In this document: piece after piece, positions 26,187-34,082 of the stretch
Numbering within the stretch: the stretch's first letter is position 1
Layout of the letters: the number at the start of each line of letters is the position of its first letter
Assembly: GCF_000767055.1 (NCBI RefSeq)
Contig: NZ_CP006764.1
Span: forward strand, 806,001-870,000
Direction of reading: 5' to 3'
DNA length: 64,000 bases
Source: Corynebacterium doosanense CAU 212 = DSM 45436
GTDB taxonomy: Bacteria; Actinomycetota; Actinomycetes; Mycobacteriales; Mycobacteriaceae
Made by a program: the position numbers and the translations under genes
The notes under the pieces: generated by a model
What the model was told of the DNA's origin: nothing
The model's database searches: none
What the model saw: only the letters and a program-made list of their open reading frames with translations

Positions 26187-26462
26187 ATGAAGAACGATAT
26201 CCATCCCGACTACCACCCGGTGGTCTTCCAGGACGCCGGTACCGGCTTCCAGTTCATGACCAAGTCCACGGTCAAGTCCCCCCGCACCATCGAGTGGGAA
26301 GACGGCAAAGAGTACCCGCTGATCGTCGTTGACGTGACCAGCGAGTCCCACCCGTTCTGGACCGGTGCGCAGCGTGTCATGGACACCGCTGGCCGTGTCG
26401 AGAAGTTCCAGCGTCGTTTCGGTGGCATGGCCCGCCGCAAGAAAAAGTCCAACGAGTCCTAA
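26187..26462 (+). CDS. rpmE2: 50S ribosomal protein L31 type B (zinc-free)
   Basis: 91 residues, [20 protein letters not shown]... with [27 protein letters not shown]. Type B L31 lacks the CxxC zinc pair of type A. GAAGGG lies 11-16 nt before ATG 26187. First of a two-gene run with rpmF, oriented away from the rpmB-rpsR run across the inserted two-component/protease module. The 137 bp upstream of it show no recognisable operator. Confidence 0.95.
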   Translation: MKNDIHPDYHPVVFQDAGTGFQFMTKSTVKSPRTIEWEDGKEYPLIVVDVTSESHPFWTGAQRVMDTAGRVEKFQRRFGGMARRKKKSNES

Positions 26463-26480
26463 GAAGGAGGGTAAAAGACA

Positions 26481-26654
26481 ATGGCAACTCCCAAGTTCAA
26501 GATGTCCCGCGCCAACACCCGTATGCGCCGTTCCCAGTGGAAGGCCGACAACGTCGCCCTCCAGGAAGTCACCATCGACGGCCAGACCGTGCGCATCCCG
26601 CGCCGCCTGGTCAAGGCCGCCAAGGCTGGCCTGATCGACGTCGAGCAGTTCTAG
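26481..26654 (+). CDS. rpmF: 50S ribosomal protein L32 (zinc-free form)
   Basis: 57 residues: [20 protein letters not shown], ending [14 protein letters not shown]. Zinc-type L32 has cysteine pairs in its middle; here there are none. AAGGAGG lies 10 nt before the ATG, the strongest ribosome binding site in this part of the window. Eighteen bases after rpmE2, so co-transcribed, and followed by a clear intrinsic terminator. Confidence 0.95.
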   Translation: MATPKFKMSRANTRMRRSQWKADNVALQEVTIDGQTVRIPRRLVKAAKAGLIDVEQF

Positions 26655-26701
26655 TTTCGACTGTGGCCGTGGGTCGGTGACCCGCGTGAGCCCACGTGAC
26701 G

Positions 26702-26735
26702 AGCCCCCGCAGAGACACTTTGTGGGGGCTTTTTC
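26702..26735 (+). terminator. Intrinsic terminator after rpmF
   Basis: AGCCCCCGC (26702-26710) pairs with GTGGGGGCT (26722-26730), followed directly by TTTTT. Confidence 0.9.
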
Positions 26736-26768
26736 CTACCCGATTCATCGCGTCGACCTACTTTGATA

Positions 26769-26774
26769 CATAAT
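26769..26774 (+). promoter_or_regulatory. -10 hexamer for mprA
   Basis: CATAAT ends 7 nt before ATG 26782. With no Shine-Dalgarno motif, this selects MKVMVVDDE rather than the ATG two codons earlier as the N-terminus. Confidence 0.55.
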
Positions 26775-26781
26775 TATGGTT

Positions 26782-27480
26782 ATGAAAGTAATGGTCGTGG
26801 ACGATGAGCAAGCGGTAAGGGATTCCCTACGTAGGTCCCTGGGATTCAACGGCTATGAGGTGTCGCAGGCGTCCGACGGCGCGGAGGCTCTCGAGCTCAT
26901 CCGTGCCGAGCGCCCTGAGCTGGTGATTCTCGACGTGATGATGCCCAAGGTGGACGGGCTGGAGGTCTGCCGCCAGCTGCGCAGTACCGGCTACGAACGC
27001 CCCGTGCTCATGCTCACAGCACGCGACGGGGTCTCGGACCGGGTCGCGGGCCTCGACGCGGGCGCCGACGACTACCTCCCCAAGCCGTTCGCCCTGGAGG
27101 AGCTGATCGCCCGGGTGCGTTCGCTGCTGCGGCGCGCCGCCGCGGACGCCATCGCCCCCCGTGGGGCAGAGCGACCGACGCTGGAGTTCGCCGATCTCCG
27201 GCTCAACCCCGAGACACGGGAGGTCACCCGCGGGGACCGCCGCATCAGCCTCACTCGCACCGAGTTCGCCCTCCTCCACCTGCTCATGCAGAACCCCCGG
27301 AAAGTGCTCACCCGGTCGGAGATTCTCGAGGAGGTGTGGGGCTACGACTTCCTCACGTCGGGAAACGCCCTCGAGGTCTACATCGGCTACCTGCGTCGGA
27401 AGGCCGAGGCCGGCGGTGAACCCCGACTGATCTACACCGTCCGAGGAATCGGTTACGTCCTGCGCGACACCGCCCCGTGA
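26782..27480 (+). CDS. mprA: OmpR-family response regulator MprA (CgtR2-like)
   Basis: 232 residues: receiver with acidic pocket VVDDE (6-9), phospho-acceptor Asp51 ([10 protein letters not shown]), Thr/Lys switch residues ([17 protein letters not shown]), and an OmpR-type winged helix with [20 protein letters not shown] and [13 protein letters not shown]...VRGIGYVLR. Pairing with an overlapping HAMP kinase and a downstream HtrA protease is the mprAB-pepD arrangement, which in mycobacteria responds to envelope stress and controls the protease gene. Start chosen from the -10 spacing. Confidence 0.95.
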   Translation: MKVMVVDDEQAVRDSLRRSLGFNGYEVSQASDGAEALELIRAERPELVILDVMMPKVDGLEVCRQLRSTGYERPVLMLTARDGVSDRVAGLDAGADDYLPKPFALEELIARVRSLLRRAAADAIAPRGAERPTLEFADLRLNPETREVTRGDRRISLTRTEFALLHLLMQNPRKVLTRSEILEEVWGYDFLTSGNALEVYIGYLRRKAEAGGEPRLIYTVRGIGYVLRDTAP

Positions 27481-28877
27481 TCCTTCGGAAGTACAGCGAC
27501 ATCCCGGACGAGGAACTCTCTCCCTCCGATCCGCGCGTCCACGAGGCCGGCACGCCGATCCGCTGGCGCCTGTCGCTGCTCACCACCCTGATCGTCGCGG
27601 TCGCGGTGGGGGCGATCACCCTGGTCACGTACTGGACGGTCTCGGGGATTCTCACGGCCTCCGTGGACGCGGAGCTGGACCAGAACGCCACGGGGGTAAT
27701 CAGCCGCTCCGAGAATCTCGGCAGCATCGCGGGCATCCGGGAGGACATCGAGCAGTTCAAGCTGTATCACCCGGACATCCGGGTCGCCGTGCAGCCGGGG
27801 GAGGACTCGCTCAGCTACGGCGACGCCATCCAGTTCGTCGCCCCGGACATTCCCCCGGGTGCAGACCTGGGCACGACGGTCCAGACCATCGGCAACGAGC
27901 GGGTGCTGGCCAAACGTTACAGCGACGGCACGACCATCGTGCTGGCGCAGGACATGGCCCGGACGCACGACCTGATCTCCGCCCTGGGCTCGGTGATGCT
28001 GGGCATCTGCCTGCTGGGCATCCTGCTGTCCATAGTCGCCGGCGCCTTTGTGTCCACCACGGGTCTGCGCCCGCTCGTGCGGTTCCAGCGGGCCGTCGAC
28101 CGGATCACCCACACCGACGAGCTCAAACCCATCCAGGTGCACGGTTCCGACGAGCTGGCCCAGCTGAGCATCTCCTTCAACGAGATGGTGGAGACGCTGC
28201 AGGAGTCGCGCCGGCGGCAGAGCAGCCTCATCGCCGACGCCGGCCACGAGCTGAAGACCCCGTTGACCTCGATCCGCACGAACGTCGAGCTGCTCCTCAT
28301 GGTGCTCAACAGCGGCCAGACGATCCCCGACGACGAACGTCGCGACATCAAACACGACGTCATCGCCCAGCTCGACGAGATGGCCACGCTCATCAACGAC
28401 CTCGTCGACCTCGCCCGCGACGACGGGGAGGCCAACCCCAGCACCGTGGAGATCGACCTGGACCAGGTCATCGACGCCGCCCTCACCCGCGTCGAACGCC
28501 GTCATCCCGACCTCACCTTCGACGTCGACTCCGAACCCTGGCCGATGATCGGCGAGAGTGCGGCCCTGGAACGCGCGGTGCTCAATCTCTTGGGCAACGC
28601 CGGCAAGTGGTCTCCGCCGGGCGGCACCGTCCGGGTCCGGCTCCACGACGGCAGGCTCGAGGTCTCCGACTCGGGTCCGGGTATCGCCGTGGACGAGCGG
28701 GAGAAGGTGTTCGAGCGCTTCTACCGGTCCGACGAATCCCGCTCCATGCCGGGTTCGGGTCTCGGTCTGTCCATCGTCCAGCAGACCGTGCTCCGCCACG
28801 GCGGATCGGTGTGGGTAGAGGAGTCCGACGACGGCGGCGCCAAACTGGTGGCCACGTTCCCCGGGCTGACCCGGTAG
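27477..28877 (+). CDS. mprB: HAMP-domain sensor histidine kinase MprB (CgtS2-like)
   Basis: 466 residues: short cytosolic start, TM1 (about 33-58), extracytoplasmic sensor region (about 60-165), TM2 (about 170-195), HAMP linker, HisKA with phosphoryl His257 ([17 protein letters not shown]), and HATPase with [14 protein letters not shown] (N-box), DSGPGI (G1) and GSGLGLSIV (G2). GTG 27477 overlaps the mprA stop by 4 bp. Senses envelope stress in mycobacterial orthologues; that role is inferred here. Confidence 0.94.
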   Translation: MILRKYSDIPDEELSPSDPRVHEAGTPIRWRLSLLTTLIVAVAVGAITLVTYWTVSGILTASVDAELDQNATGVISRSENLGSIAGIREDIEQFKLYHPDIRVAVQPGEDSLSYGDAIQFVAPDIPPGADLGTTVQTIGNERVLAKRYSDGTTIVLAQDMARTHDLISALGSVMLGICLLGILLSIVAGAFVSTTGLRPLVRFQRAVDRITHTDELKPIQVHGSDELAQLSISFNEMVETLQESRRRQSSLIADAGHELKTPLTSIRTNVELLLMVLNSGQTIPDDERRDIKHDVIAQLDEMATLINDLVDLARDDGEANPSTVEIDLDQVIDAALTRVERRHPDLTFDVDSEPWPMIGESAALERAVLNLLGNAGKWSPPGGTVRVRLHDGRLEVSDSGPGIAVDEREKVFERFYRSDESRSMPGSGLGLSIVQQTVLRHGGSVWVEESDDGGAKLVATFPGLTR

Positions 28878-28912
28878 GGCGTCGCTTATCGACGTACTGT
28901 GGCCACCGTATT

Positions 28913-28931
28913 CAGGAAACCTACAGAAACC
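28913..28931. promoter_or_regulatory. Imperfect direct repeat upstream of htrA
   Basis: CAGGAAACC (28913-28921) and CAGAAACC (28924-28931) repeat 11 bp apart between mprB and htrA. A possible MprA site, since the protease gene is an MprA target in mycobacteria; weak evidence. Confidence 0.25.
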
Positions 28932-28994
28932 GTGTCTGACTCCGTCAGTCCCGGCCCAGTCCAGTCCCAGCGCAGTGGTGCAAGGTGGTAACCC

Positions 28995-30299
28995 ATGAAC
29001 GACAATTTCACGCCCGAGTCCGGCTCCGATCGCGCCGAGGGATCCTCTCGCCCCCAGGGTTCCGGCCAGGGTTACCCCGGAGGCTTCGAGCCGACCTCGT
29101 CCCCCTACGGTTCCTTCCCCCAGAGCGCGCCGCTCGCTGACGACACCCGCTCCTTCGCCCGTCCCGAGCAGCCGGCCCCCATGGGCCCCGCCAACGGATC
29201 GGCGCCCGTCGGCACGGCGGAGGGGAAACGCTCCGTCGGTCTGGGCACCGCCCTCGGTCTCATGCTCGCCGGTGCCGTCGCCGCGGGCAGCATCGTCGGG
29301 GTGGCCGTCGGCCGGGACGGGGACGGGGACGATTCCTCCACCCAGTCCGCCTCTGAGGTGCTGCGGAGCGAGCCGGCCGATGCGCCGCCGATCCCGGAGG
29401 GCAGTGTCGCCAGCGTCGCCGAGGCCGTGCTGCCCGCCGTGGTCTCGATCCAGGTGGTCACCAACACCTCGGCAGGCGAAGGCTCGGGTTCGATCATCTC
29501 CCCGGACGGCCTCGTGCTCACCAACCACCACGTCGTGGCCGGCACCACCGACGGCACCGTCCAGGTCACGCTCAACGACGGCACGACGAAGGATGCGGAC
29601 GTGGTCGCCTCCGACCCGGCGACGGACATCGGGATCATCAAGATCAGGGACGCCTCGAACCTGCCCACCCTGGAGTTCGGTGACTCCGATCAGCTCGTCG
29701 TCGGCCAGGAGGTCGTGGCCGTCGGCGCACCCCTGGGGCTGTCGGGAACGGTGACCTCGGGCATCGTCTCCGCGCTGGAGCGCCCGGTCCGGGCCTCCCA
29801 GGACGGCGGGGAGTCCTCGCTCATCGACGCGATCCAGACCGACGCCGCGATCAACCCCGGCAACTCGGGTGGCCCGCTGGTGGACATGAACGGCAACCTC
29901 ATCGGCATGAACTCGGTGATCGCGTCCCTGTCCTCGGGTGATGCCGCCGGTAACATCGGCCTGGGTTTCTCCATCCCCTCGAACTTCGCCCGCCGGGTCG
30001 CGGACCAGCTCACCGCCACCGGCACGGCGACGCAGCCCATGCTCGGTGTCACGGTCGACGCCCGCAACCCGGTCCAGGGTGCGCAGGTCGTCAGCGTCCA
30101 GCCGGGCGGGCCGGGGGAGCAGGCCGGAGTCCGCGACGGGGACATCATCACCCGGGTCAACGACCGGACGATCGACACCTCCGACGCGCTCATTGCCGCG
30201 GTGCGTTCCCACGACTTCAATGAGACCGTCACCCTCGAGGTTCTGGACCCGGCCACCGGGGAAACCCGAGAAGTAGAAGCAACGCTCACCGGCGAGTAG
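28995..30299 (+). CDS. htrA: Membrane-anchored HtrA/DegP-type serine protease (PepD-like)
   Basis: 434 residues: a Gly/Ser/Pro-rich cytosolic tail (1-75), one transmembrane helix (about 80-102), a chymotrypsin-like protease domain and one PDZ domain (about 345-425, with GVRDGDIITRVNDRTID). Triad: His about 178 (LTNHHVVAG), Asp about 210 (DPATDIGII) and Ser about 289 (NPGNSGGPLV). Degrades or refolds misfolded proteins outside the membrane. AAGGTGG lies just before the ATG. Follows mprAB by 117 bp, so the kinase may monitor envelope damage that this protease relieves. Confidence 0.95.
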   Translation: MNDNFTPESGSDRAEGSSRPQGSGQGYPGGFEPTSSPYGSFPQSAPLADDTRSFARPEQPAPMGPANGSAPVGTAEGKRSVGLGTALGLMLAGAVAAGSIVGVAVGRDGDGDDSSTQSASEVLRSEPADAPPIPEGSVASVAEAVLPAVVSIQVVTNTSAGEGSGSIISPDGLVLTNHHVVAGTTDGTVQVTLNDGTTKDADVVASDPATDIGIIKIRDASNLPTLEFGDSDQLVVGQEVVAVGAPLGLSGTVTSGIVSALERPVRASQDGGESSLIDAIQTDAAINPGNSGGPLVDMNGNLIGMNSVIASLSSGDAAGNIGLGFSIPSNFARRVADQLTATGTATQPMLGVTVDARNPVQGAQVVSVQPGGPGEQAGVRDGDIITRVNDRTIDTSDALIAAVRSHDFNETVTLEVLDPATGETREVEATLTGE

Positions 30300-30341
30300 A
30301 TTCATGTCCATCTCACGCCACCAACTCACAGGAGAACAACC

Positions 30342-30926
30342 ATGATGCCGAGCGCCGAGGGAATCTCAGCTGGTGGCCGCCAGAATCTGCTGGACATCGA
30401 GGAACCGGACGAGGCCGTACTGCTCGCCGCGGAGCAGGAGATCACCCGCCCGTCCCGGCGCCGCGCCATGGTCGTGCTTGTGGCCGACCACGGCATCGGC
30501 TCCGGCCCCGACACCGGCGCTCTGCTGGCGGAGCTCCTCCTGGAGGCGAACTTCGACGTCGACGGCATCATCACCGTCGCCTCGAAGAAGTCACAGATCC
30601 GCAAGGCGATAGAGACCGCGGTGGTGGGCGGCACCGACTTCGTGCTCACCGTCGGTGGCACGGGTGTGGGCCCGCGGGACAAGACCCCGGAAGCCACCGC
30701 GGACGTGCTGGATCAGGACGTCCCGGGCGTGGCCCAGGCGCTGCGCTCGTCCGGCCAGGCCTGCGGGGCGGTCGATGCGACCACCTCCCGGGGCATTTCC
30801 GGAATCTCGGGCTCCACCGTCGTGGTCAACCTCGCTGCCTCCCGGGCGGCCATCCGCGACGGCATGGCCATGCTCCCCGCCCTGGTGCACCACCTCATCG
30901 ACCAGCTACAGAAGTACTCGGTCTAG
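30342..30926 (+). CDS. mog: MogA/MoaB-family molybdopterin adenylyltransferase
   Basis: 194 residues. MogA/MoaB fold with VLVADHGIGSGPDTGALL (46-63) and the signature VLTVGGTGVGPRDKTPEAT (101-119), which binds molybdopterin and nucleotide. Adenylylates molybdopterin before metal insertion. An N-terminal extension of about 40 residues precedes the fold. CAGGAG precedes the ATG by 9 nt. The htrA-mog-(mscL) order is shared with mycobacteria (pepD-moaB2-mscL). Confidence 0.9.
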   Translation: MMPSAEGISAGGRQNLLDIEEPDEAVLLAAEQEITRPSRRRAMVVLVADHGIGSGPDTGALLAELLLEANFDVDGIITVASKKSQIRKAIETAVVGGTDFVLTVGGTGVGPRDKTPEATADVLDQDVPGVAQALRSSGQACGAVDATTSRGISGISGSTVVVNLAASRAAIRDGMAMLPALVHHLIDQLQKYSV

Positions 30927-30929
30927 GTC

Positions 30930-31124
30930 ATGGGCAGTCGGCCACGTCGCCGGGTCTTCCGTCCGAGCGACGCGGCCGGCTATGACCGCCGGGCCGACCT
31001 CCCGGTGCAGGAGCCGGCGGCGGGCGGGGAGTTCGTCGAGCTCGACGACGATGGCGTCGATCCCGGACATGAAGAAGAGGCGGCCGATCGCCTGTTACGC
31101 GATCGACCGCCTCACTGGGGCTGA
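30930..31124 (+). CDS. Small hypothetical protein after mog
   Basis: 64 codons beginning MGSRPRRRVFRPSDAAGYDR, 3 bp after the mog stop, highly charged with an Arg-rich start and acidic middle. A small gene of this kind sits at the same place in relatives, which supports it, but there is no separate ribosome binding site and its last codons fall inside a strong hairpin (31078-31112). It may be a translated tail of the mog operon or non-coding. Confidence 0.45.
   Translation: MGSRPRRRVFRPSDAAGYDRRADLPVQEPAAGGEFVELDDDGVDPGHEEEAADRLLRDRPPHWG
31078..31112. terminator. Hairpin between mog operon and mscL
   Basis: A 14-bp stem, AGGCGGCCGATCGC (31078-31091) with GCGATCGACCGCCT (31099-31112), one mismatch, 7-nt loop. 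Placed between convergent transcripts, with only a weak T-run; the left part overlaps the end of the small open frame. Confidence 0.6.
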
Positions 31125-31143
31125 ACTCAGCCCTCAGCAGTTC

Positions 31144-31602
31144 TTACTCGGAACGGTGGGTGCCGCCGAGGCCCGTCTCCGGAGCGATGGAACCGCGGGT
31201 GGTGGCGGCACCGTTGGTGGCCAGCAGGTCGCGGATCTCGGAGAGCAGCTCGGTCTCGGTCGGGTCCTCGGCCTCGGGGTCGATGCCCTGGCGACGCTTC
31301 TGCGCCGCAGCGACCTTGTTCATCGGCATGACGACGAGGAAGTAGATCACGGCTGCGACGAGGAGGAAGTTGATCAGAGCCGAGATGAAGGCGCCGAGGT
31401 CGATGGTGGTCGCCTCGTCACCGGCACGGAGCTGGAAGGCCAGGCCGCCGACCTCGGGGTCACCGAGGAGGGCGAGCAGGGGAGCGATGAAGTTGTCGGT
31501 CAGCGCAGTGACGACGGTGGCGAAGGCGGAGCCGATGACGACACCGACGGCCAGGTCCACGACGTTGCCGCGCATGATGAATTCTTTGAAGCCTTGAAGC
31601 AC
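31144..31602 (-). CDS. mscL: Large-conductance mechanosensitive channel
   Basis: 152 residues. Classic MscL: N-terminal amphipathic helix and TM1 (FKEFIMRGNVVDLAVGVVIG, about 5-40), periplasmic loop, TM2 (about 73-98, FLLVAAVIYFLVVMPMNKV) and a long C-terminal helix bundle. Opens under membrane tension to release solutes on osmotic downshock. GTG 31602 (read as Met-LQGFKEF) is chosen because AAAGG lies 6 nt upstream and the helix starts there. Third gene of a minus-strand run with the SAF and folate genes. Confidence 0.95.
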   Translation of the reverse strand: MLQGFKEFIMRGNVVDLAVGVVIGSAFATVVTALTDNFIAPLLALLGDPEVGGLAFQLRAGDEATTIDLGAFISALINFLLVAAVIYFLVVMPMNKVAAAQKRRQGIDPEAEDPTETELLSEIRDLLATNGAATTRGSIAPETGLGGTHRSE

Positions 31603-31699
31603 AGTTGTACCTTTCCCGAATGCAGTACCGTCTGTTGTTGACGGGTCCCCGAATGCGGGGCGAGATGAGTATAGCCATATTTCTCTGCGCCGCACCACT

Positions 31700-32344
31700 T
31701 CAGGAGTCACCGGTGACCACGATGCCCAGCGGAGTGCTCAGCGAGGCAGACGCCGTGCGCTGCGCCTGCCCGGCCTCCAGGGCCACGAGAATGGTCTCCG
31801 GCTGGGCGGGATCGGCGATCACCACCCGCCCGCCCGTGGCCACGACGATGCCCGGGACGGGCCCTGGATCGGGTCCAGGAGCCGCGGTTTCCGCGGTGGT
31901 GACGAGGGTGACCGTGTCACCGTGGCGCAGCAACGCGGTGGTCGCGGGATCCGCCAGTTTCACGGGCACCACCACCGGGCGCTGATCCGAGGGAAAGCCC
32001 GCGGCCAGCTCCTCCGTCAGCCGCGGCCCGGTCAGCCGGGCATCCGTGACCACCTCCCCAGCCCCGACTCCGGTGACCACCACCCGGCCGGTCACGGCGG
32101 CGATCTCAGTGGCAGCGCCCTCCGGAATGAGCCGGGAGGGGAACGGGCTCAGTCGCAGGTCCTCCGCGCTGACCTCCGAGCCCACGGCCAGGGGGCGGGC
32201 GAACACCACCACCGAGGGATCCGACTCCAGCCGGGAGGCCGCAGCGGAGACGACCGCGGCCACGACGAGCGCCGCGGCGACGACCCGGCGCAGCAGCACG
32301 CTGCGGCGGTGGCCGGGAGGGGAGAAAGGGAAGGAGAGCTTCAC
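31700..32344 (-). CDS. SAF-domain membrane-anchored protein (CpaB-like)
   Basis: 214 residues: basic start, one transmembrane helix (about 18-40), a SAF domain (about 45-110, VVFARPLAVGSEVSAEDLRLSPFP, GEVVTDARL) and a C-terminal beta-rich part. SAF domains occur in pilus assembly protein CpaB and in antifreeze/sialic-acid synthase folds. No pilus genes are nearby, so the partner is unknown. GTG start; 97 bp upstream of mscL and 6 bp after the folate gene, presumably one operon. Confidence 0.8.
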   Translation of the reverse strand: MKLSFPFSPPGHRRSVLLRRVVAAALVVAAVVSAAASRLESDPSVVVFARPLAVGSEVSAEDLRLSPFPSRLIPEGAATEIAAVTGRVVVTGVGAGEVVTDARLTGPRLTEELAAGFPSDQRPVVVPVKLADPATTALLRHGDTVTLVTTAETAAPGPDPGPVPGIVVATGGRVVIADPAQPETILVALEAGQAQRTASASLSTPLGIVVTGDS

Positions 32345-32350
32345 CCCTGC

Positions 32351-32977
32351 TTAGACTGGCGAAAGGTCGTCCTGGTTCCCGGGAAACGACATCAGCCCGC
32401 GCGGGGTGATGGCGGCGGCGACGCCGAAATCGTGTGCCTCGGTGGGAATCGTATCGGTGATCTCGGCGTCGTAAAGCAACACCACCGTGAGCGGGCCGTT
32501 GTCCGGGAGCTGGGACAACGTGCGGTCGTAGTAGCCGCCGCCCTTGCCCATGCGCACGCCGCCCGGGGTGACACCCAGGGCGGGGACGAAGATGACCGCG
32601 CACTCCGCGAGGGCGTCGGTGCCGAGGCGCTCGCCCGTGGGCTCGGAGATGCCGAGTCGTCCCGGCGCGGTGGCCTCGGGGCCCTGGTAACGCGCCCAGG
32701 TGAGCTCGCCACGCTCACCGGAGATGGGCAGAAGCACCTCGTGTCCGTCCCCGTACAGGCTGTCCACCAGGAGTTTTCCCCCGGGTTCCCGCTCGCCGGC
32801 ATGGTAGGCGGCGATGCGCAGGCGGGGCTCGGGAAGCCCACGCAGCAGCTCGCGCGCGTGGGCGATGATCTCGGAATTCTGCCGGTCCACCTCGGCGGTG
32901 GGCAGCGCTTTTCGACGGGCCGAGAGCTCCCGCCGGACGGATCGTTTGAGTTCACGCACGGTTTCCGGAGGTGTCAT
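32351..32977 (-). CDS. 5-formyltetrahydrofolate cyclo-ligase
   Basis: 208 residues. ATP-dependent conversion of 5-formyl-THF to 5,10-methenyl-THF, returning a storage folate to one-carbon metabolism. Shows the N-terminal VRRELSARRKAL helix and the C-terminal nucleotide/substrate loop VTPGGVRMGKGGGYYDRTL. ATG 32977 has TAGTGT ending 6 nt upstream on the minus strand and no ribosome binding site. Divergent from galU. Confidence 0.93.
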   Translation of the reverse strand: MTPPETVRELKRSVRRELSARRKALPTAEVDRQNSEIIAHARELLRGLPEPRLRIAAYHAGEREPGGKLLVDSLYGDGHEVLLPISGERGELTWARYQGPEATAPGRLGISEPTGERLGTDALAECAVIFVPALGVTPGGVRMGKGGGYYDRTLSQLPDNGPLTVVLLYDAEITDTIPTEAHDFGVAAAITPRGLMSFPGNQDDLSPV

Positions 32978-32983
32978 GGTTTC

Positions 32984-32989
32984 ACACTA
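32984..32989 (-). promoter_or_regulatory. -10 hexamer for folate cyclo-ligase
   Basis: Minus-strand TAGTGT, 6 nt before ATG 32977. Confidence 0.4.
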
Positions 32990-33043
32990 ATGCCGGGGCC
33001 TGCCGTGCGGCGGGTTTATGCCGGAGGGGGAGGGGCTGCACGG

Positions 33044-33049
33044 TAGGGT
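33044..33049 (+). promoter_or_regulatory. -10 hexamer for galU
   Basis: TAGGGT, 7 nt before ATG 33057; it lies inside the longer frame that opens at 33018, arguing for the shorter start. Confidence 0.5.
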
Positions 33050-33056
33050 CGACGCC

Positions 33057-34001
33057 ATGGCAGAACCCAACAACCAATCCCCGAACGGGGTTCGGACCGT
33101 CGTCGTCCCCGCGGCAGGCATGGGAACCAGGTTCCTCCCCGCGACGAAGACCGTCCCGAAAGAGCTGCTCCCCGTCGTGGACACCCCGGGCATCGAGCTC
33201 ATTGCGGAAGAGGCGTCCCGGCTGGGTGCGACCCGGCTGGCGATCATCACCGCCCCCAACAAGGACGGCATCCTGCAGCACTTCGCGGAGTTCCCCGACC
33301 TGGTGGAGACCCTGTCTCAGCGCGGCAAGGACGAGCAGGTGGCCAAGGTGCGCAAGGCCGCCGAGCTGATCTCCCCGGTCGCCGTGGTCCAGGACAAACC
33401 CCTCGGGCTCGGCCACGCCGTCGGTCTCGCGGAAGAGGCGCTCGACGACGACGAGACCGCCTTCGCCGTCATGCTTCCCGACGACCTGGTCATGCCCACC
33501 GGCGTCATGGAGAAGATGGCCGAGGTCCGCGCGGAGCTCGGCGGCTCCGTCCTCTGCGCCTTCGACGTGCCCCGCGAGGAAGTGTTCAACTACGGGGTCT
33601 TTGATGTCGAGGAGATCGACACCCAGGCCTCCGACCTGCCGGCCGGGCTGGTCAAGCGAGTGACCGGCATGGTGGAGAAGCCGGAACCCGAGGACGCGCC
33701 CTCGACCTTCGTCGCCGTCGGGCGCTACCTGCTGGACCGGGCCATCTTCGACGCCCTCGATCGGATCGAGCCGGGCAAGGGCGGGGAGATCCAGCTGACC
33801 GACGCCATTGAGCTGCTCATCCGCGAGGGACACCCGGTGCACATCGTCGTGCACGAGGGAATCAGGCACGATCTGGGCAACCCGGGCGGCTACATCCCGG
33901 CCAACGTCGACTTCGGCCTGCATCACCCGAAGTACGGAAAGTCGCTGTACCGGTCGATCAAGAAGATCATGGACGAGTACGAGTCCGAGAACGGTCTCTG
34001 A
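33057..34001 (+). CDS. galU: UTP--glucose-1-phosphate uridylyltransferase
   Basis: 314 residues; makes UDP-glucose for trehalose, glycogen-related and cell-wall polysaccharide synthesis. The nucleotide loop GMGTRFLPATK (21-31) is followed by KELLPVVDTPGIELIAEEA, LGLGHAV-type metal-binding region (KPLGLGHAVGLAE), and GGEIQLTDAIELL. ATG 33057 (MAEPNNQSP) is chosen from the -10 position. Gene order galU-glp-rimJ-glpR is that of C. glutamicum. Confidence 0.96.
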   Translation: MAEPNNQSPNGVRTVVVPAAGMGTRFLPATKTVPKELLPVVDTPGIELIAEEASRLGATRLAIITAPNKDGILQHFAEFPDLVETLSQRGKDEQVAKVRKAAELISPVAVVQDKPLGLGHAVGLAEEALDDDETAFAVMLPDDLVMPTGVMEKMAEVRAELGGSVLCAFDVPREEVFNYGVFDVEEIDTQASDLPAGLVKRVTGMVEKPEPEDAPSTFVAVGRYLLDRAIFDALDRIEPGKGGEIQLTDAIELLIREGHPVHIVVHEGIRHDLGNPGGYIPANVDFGLHHPKYGKSLYRSIKKIMDEYESENGL

Positions 34002-34082
34002 CCACCCCGCCAGTTTCCCCACGGGGCGCATCGCGGCAGAACCTAGCCGCGGGCGCCCCCGTACATCCGAAGAAGGTGTCCC

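Noticed and set aside
27453..30329. 958-codon open frame antisense to mprB and htrA
   Set aside because: Its composition is that of a complement frame in high-GC DNA, and the plus strand holds clear kinase and protease domains.
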